A stretch of DNA of 44,580 nucleotides from a bacterium (GTDB lineage Bacteria > Planctomycetota > Planctomycetia > Pirellulales > Pirellulaceae). The notes under the pieces are model-generated. The model saw only the letters and a list, made by a program, of their open reading frames with translations, was not told the DNA's origin and did no database searches. The stretch covers positions 1-44,580 of the forward strand of contig JANSWS010000015.1 in the NCBI GenBank assembly GCA_024743355.1, read 5' to 3'. The translations under genes were made by a program, and so were the position numbers. This document shows, piece after piece, positions 37,130-44,580 of the stretch; the stretch's first letter is position 1; each line of letters starts with the position of its first letter.

Positions 37130-39226
37130 TTGGAACCATTCACGATCCTCTGTTCGACTTGTCAAAGTCGGATCCGTGTGAAGAGCGAAAAGATGATCGG
37201 GCAGGTTGCCAACTGTCCAAAGTGCAATTCGCTGGTCATGATCGCGGCGCCGCGTCAGATCCGAGTTGAGAATCCTCAGGGGGAGTCGGTGGATTCCATG
37301 GCCATGACCAAGGATGGACTGACCGCAGACTTTCAGCCTGTACCGGGTGTTTCGGAAACTGCGGGCAGCGAGGTAACAACATCTCCTGAATCAAGTCTCG
37401 AGGGCGATGACTATCGTCTTTCTCCGGTGGAAGACGAACCCGGTGTTCAAGGCGAGTTTGCGCAGCAGGGGGCCATGGAGCCTGGGTTGGCTGGCTCGGC
37501 AGTGAATTCCTGGGAGACAATGCAGCCCGTCGATGAAACACCGTTACTACCATCCGACGAATGGACTTCGGAAGGCAGCACCAAGCTTCGCCAATACTTG
37601 CTGGTCGGATTTCTAGGCCTTAGCGGCGTGGTTCTGGCAATTCTAGGTTTCTTCATGTTTCTGCAATGGTATGGACGACCTGGGACGGATGCAAACGGCG
37701 AAGCACAGCTCGCAGCAGCTGAAACCCCTGCAGATCCGATGCGGGTGCCCTCGCCGATGGATCCCAAAGATTCTCAGGAAGATTTAGAAGCTACAACCAC
37801 CGCGGAATTCCAGGATGCCGGCTCGAGCGAAACAGAAATGACAATGGCTCCCGCGGATAACGAAGCGATCGCAGCAGAGCCTGCACAGGAAGACGTGGTT
37901 TCGACAGCAGGCGATGACAGTGACGATTCTCCCGTGGAGACCACAGGTCTTCCTGCGGAACTGCCTGACTCCCTGCTGGCTGAGGATGCGAATCCCGACG
38001 CGGCAGAGAGCGAACCTATTGATCCTAAGCAACAAGTCCGAGATGCGCTGCCGAACGCCTGGCTGCAGCAGTTTGCTCCCATGTTGGAATGGGAAGTTGT
38101 GCCCACTCTGCCTGATACCGGCATGCCTTTGGAACCACCCCCCATCACTGCCGAGGACTTGGGCTTGGCCAACTCGGGAGGTCTTGAGCCGCTGACGGAC
38201 GTGGACTGGTCCGAGCGGGCCACGGTCGTCTTGCCGGGTTTGATCCTGAGCGGTAATCAGCGACTGGCGCAGATTATCAACTTATGGACGCATCTCAGCG
38301 GCGTGCCTACGATTGTCAACTTGGACTCATTGCGAGCCGCGGACCGAGATCCCAATCAGGTTTGGAAGCTGGAGAAGATTCAGTCTGCAAGTATCCGAGA
38401 GATTGTTCAGCGAATTGCCGCCTCCTCGCAGCTTGAATTGGAGGTCCGGGAAAACAGGTTTCTGGAGCTGCGGGCCTCCAGTGAGTCTATCAGCGGCAAA
38501 TTGCCGTCATCGATTCCCATAGATGACGTGTTGCCGGGCGAGGCAGGAAGGGCTTGGCTGCAGACCGCACTGGAAAGTCTCTACCCACAGAGTGCCTCAG
38601 CCTGGACGATTGAACAAGGCAAATTGTCGGGAGACCTGTCTCGGATGGATTTAGGCACATGGTTTGATGTCGTGCGGATGTTGGAGAATCTGCGTGCCGC
38701 CCAGGGTCTGCCAAGTCAGTTGTCGGATTTTACCGCGGCCAGTTTGGCGCAGCCTTGGGTCTCTCCCGACTCCATGAACGCATTGGATACTGCCATTCAG
38801 CAACTCTCGCCACAGCCACGCCCCGTCGGACAGGTGCTTTCCAGTGTTTGCTCTGAGGTGGGATTGGACTGTTGGATGGATTGGCCCAATCTCGGGCGGA
38901 ACGGCTTGGGCCCTGGTACGACTGCGGTGGCAGTCACCTATGGACGAACGCTTCGCCAAGTGTTGAACGACTACGCCGAGCGTTATTCGCTGATAGTTGC
39001 TATTGAAGGCCCGACCAGCTTGTGGATAACCACTCCTCAGGCCTATCGTAGCCAGCCCCGAGTCTATGTTATCCCGAGCGGTGGGCGAACCGCTGAGCAA
39101 TTGCAAATGCAGTTGCGTGAATACACGCCCTTGAACGCAAATGGAGTTGGAGAGTTGATTGCCATCCCCACTCCTGATGCAGCCTTCGTGGTCGTCCGCT
39201 GTTGCCGACCTCGAGTGGCATTATGA
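37130..39226 (+). CDS. Zinc-ribbon, single-TM protein with acidic linker and STN/secretin-N-like C-terminal segments
   Basis: TTG start with SD AAGGAG (37116..37121); CSTCQSRIRV...NCPKCNSLV; TM YLLVGFLGLSGVVLAILGFFMFLQWY; C-terminal RTLRQVLNDYAERYSLIVAIEGPTSLWITTPQAY. Confidence 0.75.
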   Translation: MEPFTILCSTCQSRIRVKSEKMIGQVANCPKCNSLVMIAAPRQIRVENPQGESVDSMAMTKDGLTADFQPVPGVSETAGSEVTTSPESSLEGDDYRLSPVEDEPGVQGEFAQQGAMEPGLAGSAVNSWETMQPVDETPLLPSDEWTSEGSTKLRQYLLVGFLGLSGVVLAILGFFMFLQWYGRPGTDANGEAQLAAAETPADPMRVPSPMDPKDSQEDLEATTTAEFQDAGSSETEMTMAPADNEAIAAEPAQEDVVSTAGDDSDDSPVETTGLPAELPDSLLAEDANPDAAESEPIDPKQQVRDALPNAWLQQFAPMLEWEVVPTLPDTGMPLEPPPITAEDLGLANSGGLEPLTDVDWSERATVVLPGLILSGNQRLAQIINLWTHLSGVPTIVNLDSLRAADRDPNQVWKLEKIQSASIREIVQRIAASSQLELEVRENRFLELRASSESISGKLPSSIPIDDVLPGEAGRAWLQTALESLYPQSASAWTIEQGKLSGDLSRMDLGTWFDVVRMLENLRAAQGLPSQLSDFTAASLAQPWVSPDSMNALDTAIQQLSPQPRPVGQVLSSVCSEVGLDCWMDWPNLGRNGLGPGTTAVAVTYGRTLRQVLNDYAERYSLIVAIEGPTSLWITTPQAYRSQPRVYVIPSGGRTAEQLQMQLREYTPLNANGVGELIAIPTPDAAFVVVRCCRPRVAL

Positions 39227-39239
39227 ATTTCCTTCAAGC

Positions 39240-39275
39240 CACTTGAGTCCTTTAATTCACTTAGGTCCTTTAAGT
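39240..39275. repeat. Two adjacent copies of an 18-mer (CACTTGAGTCCTTTAATT / CACTTAGGTCCTTTAAGT)
   Basis: Read directly; lies between convergent CDSs 37130..39226 and complement 39332..43654. Confidence 0.8.
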
Positions 39276-39331
39276 CCTTAGGCAGGAGTGGACAGCAATC
39301 GAAAGACGATCCACAGGCTCAGTCCGCATGC

Positions 39332-42300
39332 TCATTCCTTAGGAATGCTCCGCATGGTGTAGTGGGCCTGATTGGGAAACAAGGCTTCTCCATCCGCGGC
39401 GGTGTCGCCGATCGTGATCTCGTATACACAGTCGGACCGCAAAGAAGGGAATCGCAAATAGACCTGCATTCGATCCTCGGTTAATTCGATGCTACTTGGT
39501 TTCTCTTGCCTTTCCTCCTGGTCATCGCCGCCGTAGGCAGGTGTGGAAACGCGTCGGTAGGAGCGGATCTGATAGGCATCGCTACTCCGAGCAAGCCTGC
39601 CATCGACCGCTTGCGTGAAGTCAATGGTCAAGCCATCGGGCCTTGCCCTGACTTCTGCAATACCGGGTGGCAAGCTGCCATTCGGTCGTAAACGCACGAT
39701 GGAACCCGTATTTTGCCCCGCTCCCCAGCCGCTGTCTTGCAAACTGCCAATGTACAGATCGCCAGCCGGCGAAACGGCACAAGCGATGGGACCTTCAAAA
39801 GTCTCACTGGGGTCGAGGCCTGGCAGACTGAAAGCATAGGCGGCGCCTTGAAAGGTGTCGCCAACCCGCTGCAAGCTCATGCGGACCAAGGATCGGCCAT
39901 TCATCTCGCAGCCTACAAGATGACCTTCAAACGGTCCAAAGCGATTCCGAACGCCTTGCTCGGCAAGAGCTGGTGGCGTGTTGAGCCAACAAATCCCATT
40001 CACGCTGCGCGACCACGGGTGCGGCAGGTTGATGGCAGGGGATTCAAAAGGCGGAGAAAATCCATCCCGGTTCTCCAATTTGTTAATGAACCCATAACGC
40101 TTGTTACTGCGAATATGATTCAATTCGTTGAAGGGGTTGTAGTTGCCCTGGTTGTCCGTGGTAAACAAGTCACCGGAAGGACTCAAGGCGATTCCCATGG
40201 GGAAGCGCAACCCCGCGGCGATGGACTCTAGACGGTACTTTCGCTGCGTATCCGCGGAGTCCGAATTGGGAATCAATTTCACGGCATGCCCGCGCAAATA
40301 GGCTGCCGCCTGACTGCGGTCATCCTGTTGACAGGGAAGCGCGATCCAGTAATTCTGCGCGTCATCCATTTCCAAGCCCACGGCCCAATCGTGGTAATCG
40401 GACGTGTAGCCCCAGCCATCTGCCACCACCGTGGCGTCCCAGGGAGCTTGGCGGTGGGGCCCAGGCTGAAAGCGTATCAACGCAAACTTGGTGAGCGCAT
40501 CCAAACTGCCATCCTGGTTTGCGTGCAGTCCAAAAGGTGTGGGGTAATCATCGCTAATGACACGGTATTGCTCCTGCAGTCCGTCCCCATCCTGGTCGAT
40601 AGCCCGCAGTACGCGACCCTTGAGCGAGCCAACGAAAAATGCATCTGTCTCCTTACCCCAAGCGAATGAGATTGGCATCTCACCACGCGGCAGGGGCAAT
40701 TGAATCGCCTCGTAGCCGGGAACACATTCGAGCGACTTGGGATTCTGGTTCTGGGCAACGGTTGCGGTCTGGTGCGGAAATGACTGCTCGGGCAGCCGGG
40801 TGCTCAAGATACTTTGCCAAGTCACGACCCGCGCGGCAGGCTGGGCTGGTTCGATGGAGAGCTTGTCGGACTGTAGAGATACGATGGCATCAGTGGCTTG
40901 TACAGAAATCCGGCATTCTTCCGTTACACGCAGTGAAACTTGCTGATTTTCCGCCACGGCTTGGGCGTCGCTGGTTAGCAGCACACGTTCCCCAGCGGCC
41001 ACTTCCAGGCTGGTCTCGACAACTACAGCGTTAGCCGTCGGGAAGATGTGTTGCCGCATAGCGGTCTGGCGTTGTTCGTTTCCCGAAGCCAAGTGCAAAC
41101 GCCCAGACCATTGCAAACCGTTCTCCGTGTGCGACACTGCATCCAGTGAAACTGCGACTTGCCCCGACACGGCGGGCCGCCATACTCTGCCCTGTGAATC
41201 TTCGATCTGTACCTGTTCCAGGCAGGGGCCTCGATCGGATAACGTCCCACTCTCAGGCGCTAGTTCTGAATTCAGGAAACGAGAGCCGAGCTCCCAGTAC
41301 CACGTTTTTGCCCGGGTGTGTTGCGCGGCGGTGTCGCCGATCCACCAGCCAGCGAGCAGCCCTTGCTCGAGGTCGAACAGCAGGTTGTGTCGATTGGGCA
41401 AGCCAATTGCCAAGGGTCGGATGTACTTGCGATGTTCCGTCTCAATCACGCAGGTAACCAGCTGCGCGTGCTCGTCCAATGCAGGTTGATTGTAAGTTCG
41501 AACAACCCGCACCGGGTTCGGCCGAGGCGGGCGGAAGTCGGGGCGGTTCAGAATTCGCCACAGCGCATCAAGCTGCTGATCTAAATCTTCTTTCAATACT
41601 CCCTTCGCGGCCGTTTGTACCGCGGGCATTTCCATGCGCGGGACGATGCGCGATGGATTGCGCACCCAACGCTGAAACCAGCTTTCGCGGATTCGCTGGC
41701 CCGGCATCGACAGGTTGGGGCCACGAGCCTTGAGGTCAACTTCGGGCGGATCGAAGTCGGCGATTTGGTGGCAGCTTTGGCAGCCGAAACCATCCGAGGT
41801 TACCAGACGGCTTACGGCTAACTCCGTGGCGATATCCGTTGGCAAGTCTGCTTCCGCTGTTCGTTGGTCCGGGTAGGGTGGATTGGGTATGCGATCGTGT
41901 CCTAGCACGAAGCTCGTCAGAGCCTCGAGGTCCTCAGGATCCCATGCGAACTTGGGCATCCGAATATCCAGCCAGGGTCGAAGTCTCGGTTGCGTGCCGG
42001 ATACCGCCGACTTCCATGCTGCGTCCGTTAATTTGTCGCCCACGCCCGTTAGAGAGGGTGGCGACAGGCCGGCAAGGCGGGGAGCCAGCTCCGTATGTGC
42101 CTTGGCAATGTCAGGCAGCAACGGGGTGATGCCGGTCGCCTGGTCACGGCCATGACAGGCGACACAATTCCTTTCCACCAGAAGTTGTTTCCCATCCACC
42201 TTCAGTGATTGGGGAATTGCCAGCGTTAAATAGGCACGCAATGCATCGCGGTGTTGTTGGCTGAGTCCAAAACCGGGAACTCGTTTCTGGGCATCGGAAC

Positions 42301-43654
42301 CCGTCAGGCAGCCTGCCTGCCAATTACTGTTGGCATCAACCCGCGTCTTTTGAATTTGAGTCGTTAGTTTTTCAGGCAATTGGTGGCATGCTCCGCAGCG
42401 GTGTTGCTGGATCAGTCCTATGCCGCGTTGAATGTCACCCGCCGCCGTGGTTGCAGTGCTGGAGGTTTCGTCGGCTTGTGAATTCAGGAATGCCTGAAGG
42501 TCTAACTGTTCGCGAACCGTCAGCTCAAATGTGGGCATGCGGTGGTCGCCATTGACCGCAGCCGGTTCGGCCAACCAACGGGCAAAGAAGCCGGGTGGGC
42601 GCTTGCTGCCAATGTGCGACAGATCGCCACCGGAGAATAGCTGTTGTTCAAGCTCTTCGCGGATTCCGAGTTCCCCCAGCTGATGGCAGGCGATGCAGCC
42701 TACCGACGCAAAGGTCATGGCTCCTTGTTCCGGGTCGGCTTCCAATGCAGGCGGGTTGTTCTTGCCTTGCTTTGACTGTTGCCGAAGTTCGGCACGCAGG
42801 TCCGGGGCAGACGGAGAGGGCAGCGATGTATCCAGCAGCGCCGCTGATATGGCCATGGCTGAATTTTTGTCCAATCCGAAGTAGGGCATCCGACGCTTCG
42901 CCAAGCTCAACTCATCTTCTGCCGGTTCTGCAACCCGCAAGTGAGCAACCAGCCAAGCGGGTAGCAAATTGTCTTGCAGATGAGTCAGCGCGGGAGCCGG
43001 TAACAAGGCAGGTGACATGTCTTGTTGGCTGTCGAAGATGTGGCAAGCCACACAGCGCAGGCTTCTACTCAAAGCGCGTCCTGTCTCGAACATTCGATCG
43101 GGAGTTTCCGCTGTCGCATGCCACAGGTAGCGCGGCGCGACAGGCTCCAGTTGAAAACCAGGCCCGCTCCAGTACAGACCAAAACGCGATTGTTCTGCCT
43201 CCGGGGGCGAATGGTATTCAATCTGGATGGGATGGCGACCAAACTTCAATGGGATGGGTTCGCAGGCATGCCACTCTGCCGCAGTCGATTCCACGTCCAA
43301 TATCAGCTTTTCCGCCAGCCGGACACGCAGGGTCCCCGCGGCAAAAGCATTCAAGCGAAACTCGCCATTGTCTTTGACTTGCAGGTAGCCATGCCAAGTA
43401 ACTGCGAATGGATTTCCCGCGGACAGACGCTCATCCACCGTTTGAAGGCTCCAGTCGAACAAGAGATCATCGTCCAACCTCTCAAAACTTCGTTCGCCGG
43501 AACTGTAATGACCCACCAGGCCATTTAAGAACTCGGGCAAATCGTCATCCCAAAGTTCATCCTGTCCGATCGCGAAAGAATCGGACCGCTGCCCGCAGAT
43601 AAAGAAAAGCAGCGTAAACGCAACAAGTTGACGGAACATATTCCAACAAACCAA
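39332..43654 (-). CDS. Large exported multi-CxxCH cytochrome-like protein with PA14-like N-terminus and C-terminal propeller (membrane-bound dehydrogenase type)
   Basis: Five CxxCH motifs (RCVACH, GCIACH, RCGACH, NCVACH, GCQSCH); PA14-like GLVGHYSS...GYLQVKDNGEFRLNAFAAGTLRVRL...FGLYWSGPGF; C-terminal ALSPSGDLFTTDNQGNYNPFNELNHI. Confidence 0.9.
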   Translation of the reverse strand: MVCWNMFRQLVAFTLLFFICGQRSDSFAIGQDELWDDDLPEFLNGLVGHYSSGERSFERLDDDLLFDWSLQTVDERLSAGNPFAVTWHGYLQVKDNGEFRLNAFAAGTLRVRLAEKLILDVESTAAEWHACEPIPLKFGRHPIQIEYHSPPEAEQSRFGLYWSGPGFQLEPVAPRYLWHATAETPDRMFETGRALSRSLRCVACHIFDSQQDMSPALLPAPALTHLQDNLLPAWLVAHLRVAEPAEDELSLAKRRMPYFGLDKNSAMAISAALLDTSLPSPSAPDLRAELRQQSKQGKNNPPALEADPEQGAMTFASVGCIACHQLGELGIREELEQQLFSGGDLSHIGSKRPPGFFARWLAEPAAVNGDHRMPTFELTVREQLDLQAFLNSQADETSSTATTAAGDIQRGIGLIQQHRCGACHQLPEKLTTQIQKTRVDANSNWQAGCLTGSDAQKRVPGFGLSQQHRDALRAYLTLAIPQSLKVDGKQLLVERNCVACHGRDQATGITPLLPDIAKAHTELAPRLAGLSPPSLTGVGDKLTDAAWKSAVSGTQPRLRPWLDIRMPKFAWDPEDLEALTSFVLGHDRIPNPPYPDQRTAEADLPTDIATELAVSRLVTSDGFGCQSCHQIADFDPPEVDLKARGPNLSMPGQRIRESWFQRWVRNPSRIVPRMEMPAVQTAAKGVLKEDLDQQLDALWRILNRPDFRPPRPNPVRVVRTYNQPALDEHAQLVTCVIETEHRKYIRPLAIGLPNRHNLLFDLEQGLLAGWWIGDTAAQHTRAKTWYWELGSRFLNSELAPESGTLSDRGPCLEQVQIEDSQGRVWRPAVSGQVAVSLDAVSHTENGLQWSGRLHLASGNEQRQTAMRQHIFPTANAVVVETSLEVAAGERVLLTSDAQAVAENQQVSLRVTEECRISVQATDAIVSLQSDKLSIEPAQPAARVVTWQSILSTRLPEQSFPHQTATVAQNQNPKSLECVPGYEAIQLPLPRGEMPISFAWGKETDAFFVGSLKGRVLRAIDQDGDGLQEQYRVISDDYPTPFGLHANQDGSLDALTKFALIRFQPGPHRQAPWDATVVADGWGYTSDYHDWAVGLEMDDAQNYWIALPCQQDDRSQAAAYLRGHAVKLIPNSDSADTQRKYRLESIAAGLRFPMGIALSPSGDLFTTDNQGNYNPFNELNHIRSNKRYGFINKLENRDGFSPPFESPAINLPHPWSRSVNGICWLNTPPALAEQGVRNRFGPFEGHLVGCEMNGRSLVRMSLQRVGDTFQGAAYAFSLPGLDPSETFEGPIACAVSPAGDLYIGSLQDSGWGAGQNTGSIVRLRPNGSLPPGIAEVRARPDGLTIDFTQAVDGRLARSSDAYQIRSYRRVSTPAYGGDDQEERQEKPSSIELTEDRMQVYLRFPSLRSDCVYEITIGDTAADGEALFPNQAHYTMRSIPKE

Positions 43655-43678
43655 CAGAGGACTAAGGCGGGAAGGCCC

Positions 43679-44580
43679 CTATTGTAGCAGCGGCAGCGTG
43701 CGTTTTTGCTGTGCCGATGCAAAAGCGGTATCCACAATCTGCTGTCCAATCCGACTGATTTCAGGAGAAAGTGGTCCGCTCAGTTCCCGTCCGTGTTGCA
43801 GGCAGTCGACAAAATATTGCACGGGATTTTGTTGGGGCGGTTGTAATTCGTCGGCTTCGATCCATTGACCTTCTGGGTGGCTGCGATCTTGCAGACGGAT
43901 TTTGGATTCGTAGTCATAGGAACTGATGGTTCCTTCTGTACCGACCAGCACGAAACCGCACTTGGGCTGAGGTTGATGTGTCCAGGGGTCGGTAAAGGTT
44001 CCCCAGCGGGTCTCAAGTTTACTCAAGCCAAAGGCATAGCGAACGACGGTCACGCAGTGCTCGTCAACTTCCAGTTGGGGAGGCTGGTCGACGACCGCGG
44101 TAACTTCCAGCGGAACGGCTGCGTTGAGAAACCAAGTCCCCAAGGTGGCACCGTAGCCCAGATAGTCGAGCAACGATCCTCCGCCGGCCTCCCTTTTGTA
44201 GAACCAGCTGTGCGGTTTCTCGCGTTGGACCTGTTCGGCCGTGTTTTCTATCTTGTGCGCGGCGTGCCACAGAGGACCGCGGTTGCCGCCGTAATAGTGC
44301 ACTTCAAGAACATCGCCGATGCGGCCTTCGTCTATCAGTCTCTTAGCCGTTCGGTGAGCAGGCACCCAAAGCAAGGGCCAGTTGATAGCCAGCAACACCT
44401 CGTGCTGCCGGCAAGCTTCCAGCATGCGATCGGCGTCGGCTAAAGATGCGGCCATGGGCTTTTCGATCAAAAGCGGCAAACCGAAGGGGGCCAGCCGTTC
44501 AACCCACAGAGCATGGTCACCAGTCGCGGGACAGAGGATGACGAAATCCGGATTCGCGGTCTGCATGCATTGTTGCCAGC
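43679..44580 (-). CDS. Gfo/Idh/MocA-family oxidoreductase, 5' end cut by the window edge
   Basis: ILCPATGDHALWVERLAPFGLPLLIEKPMAASLADADRML (EKP motif); EVHYYGGNRGPLWH; open reading frame continues past the window end. Confidence 0.88.
   Translation of the reverse strand, partial: WQQCMQTANPDFVILCPATGDHALWVERLAPFGLPLLIEKPMAASLADADRMLEACRQHEVLLAINWPLLWVPAHRTAKRLIDEGRIGDVLEVHYYGGNRGPLWHAAHKIENTAEQVQREKPHSWFYKREAGGGSLLDYLGYGATLGTWFLNAAVPLEVTAVVDQPPQLEVDEHCVTVVRYAFGLSKLETRWGTFTDPWTHQPQPKCGFVLVGTEGTISSYDYESKIRLQDRSHPEGQWIEADELQPPQQNPVQYFVDCLQHGRELSGPLSPEISRIGQQIVDTAFASAQQKRTLPLLQ

Noticed and set aside
1-44580. CRISPR array, tRNA, rRNA, transposase or prophage genes
   Set aside because: No regularly spaced 25-40-nt repeats with unique spacers, no cloverleaf-like sequence noticed and no transposase/integrase motifs in the ORF list. 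tRNAscan-SE and Infernal would be needed to exclude small RNAs.

Overview
This 44.6-kb window looks like Planctomycetota (Pirellulales-like) chromosomal DNA. The assignment is inferred from gene content: several exported sulfatases, a DUF1549/DUF1553 protein, a PA14/multi-CxxCH/propeller protein and many short GC-rich intergenic repeats. I recognise about 25 credible CDSs. Core genes are gyrA (complement 27525..30365) and an EfpL/YeiP-type EF-P paralogue (complement 36020..36583). Accessory genes include four sulfatases with four different formylglycine-site motifs, a PQQ-like propeller protein, an EF-hand lipoprotein, a NarL-type response regulator, an enolase-superfamily protein, a LysM-L,D-transpeptidase, a SNF2 helicase, a DMT transporter, a zinc-ribbon/STN-like membrane protein and a Gfo/Idh/MocA oxidoreductase cut by the window end. 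The best candidate for an under-described system is a tight complement-strand operon (6396..12321): Ala/Pro-rich lipoprotein, GAF-domain protein with a HlyD-like C-terminus, stand-alone HlyD-like adaptor, and an M50 (HELGH) metalloprotease fused to a HlyD-like domain. No ABC transporter or TolC-like partner is visible nearby. The most interesting non-coding signals are: (i) two intergenic multi-hairpin elements (about 5450 and 23290) that share a scaffold but have compensatory stem changes; (ii) three exact-60-nt-period palindromic repeats fused in frame upstream of a sulfatase signal peptide; (iii) a possible SD-sequestering alternative hairpin at 18904..18962; (iv) a two-tier hairpin upstream of gyrA; and (v) a 110-bp direct repeat pair at the left edge. 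I saw no tRNA, rRNA, CRISPR array or transposase. All calls come from reading the sequence and the supplied ORFs; no database or folding software was run.
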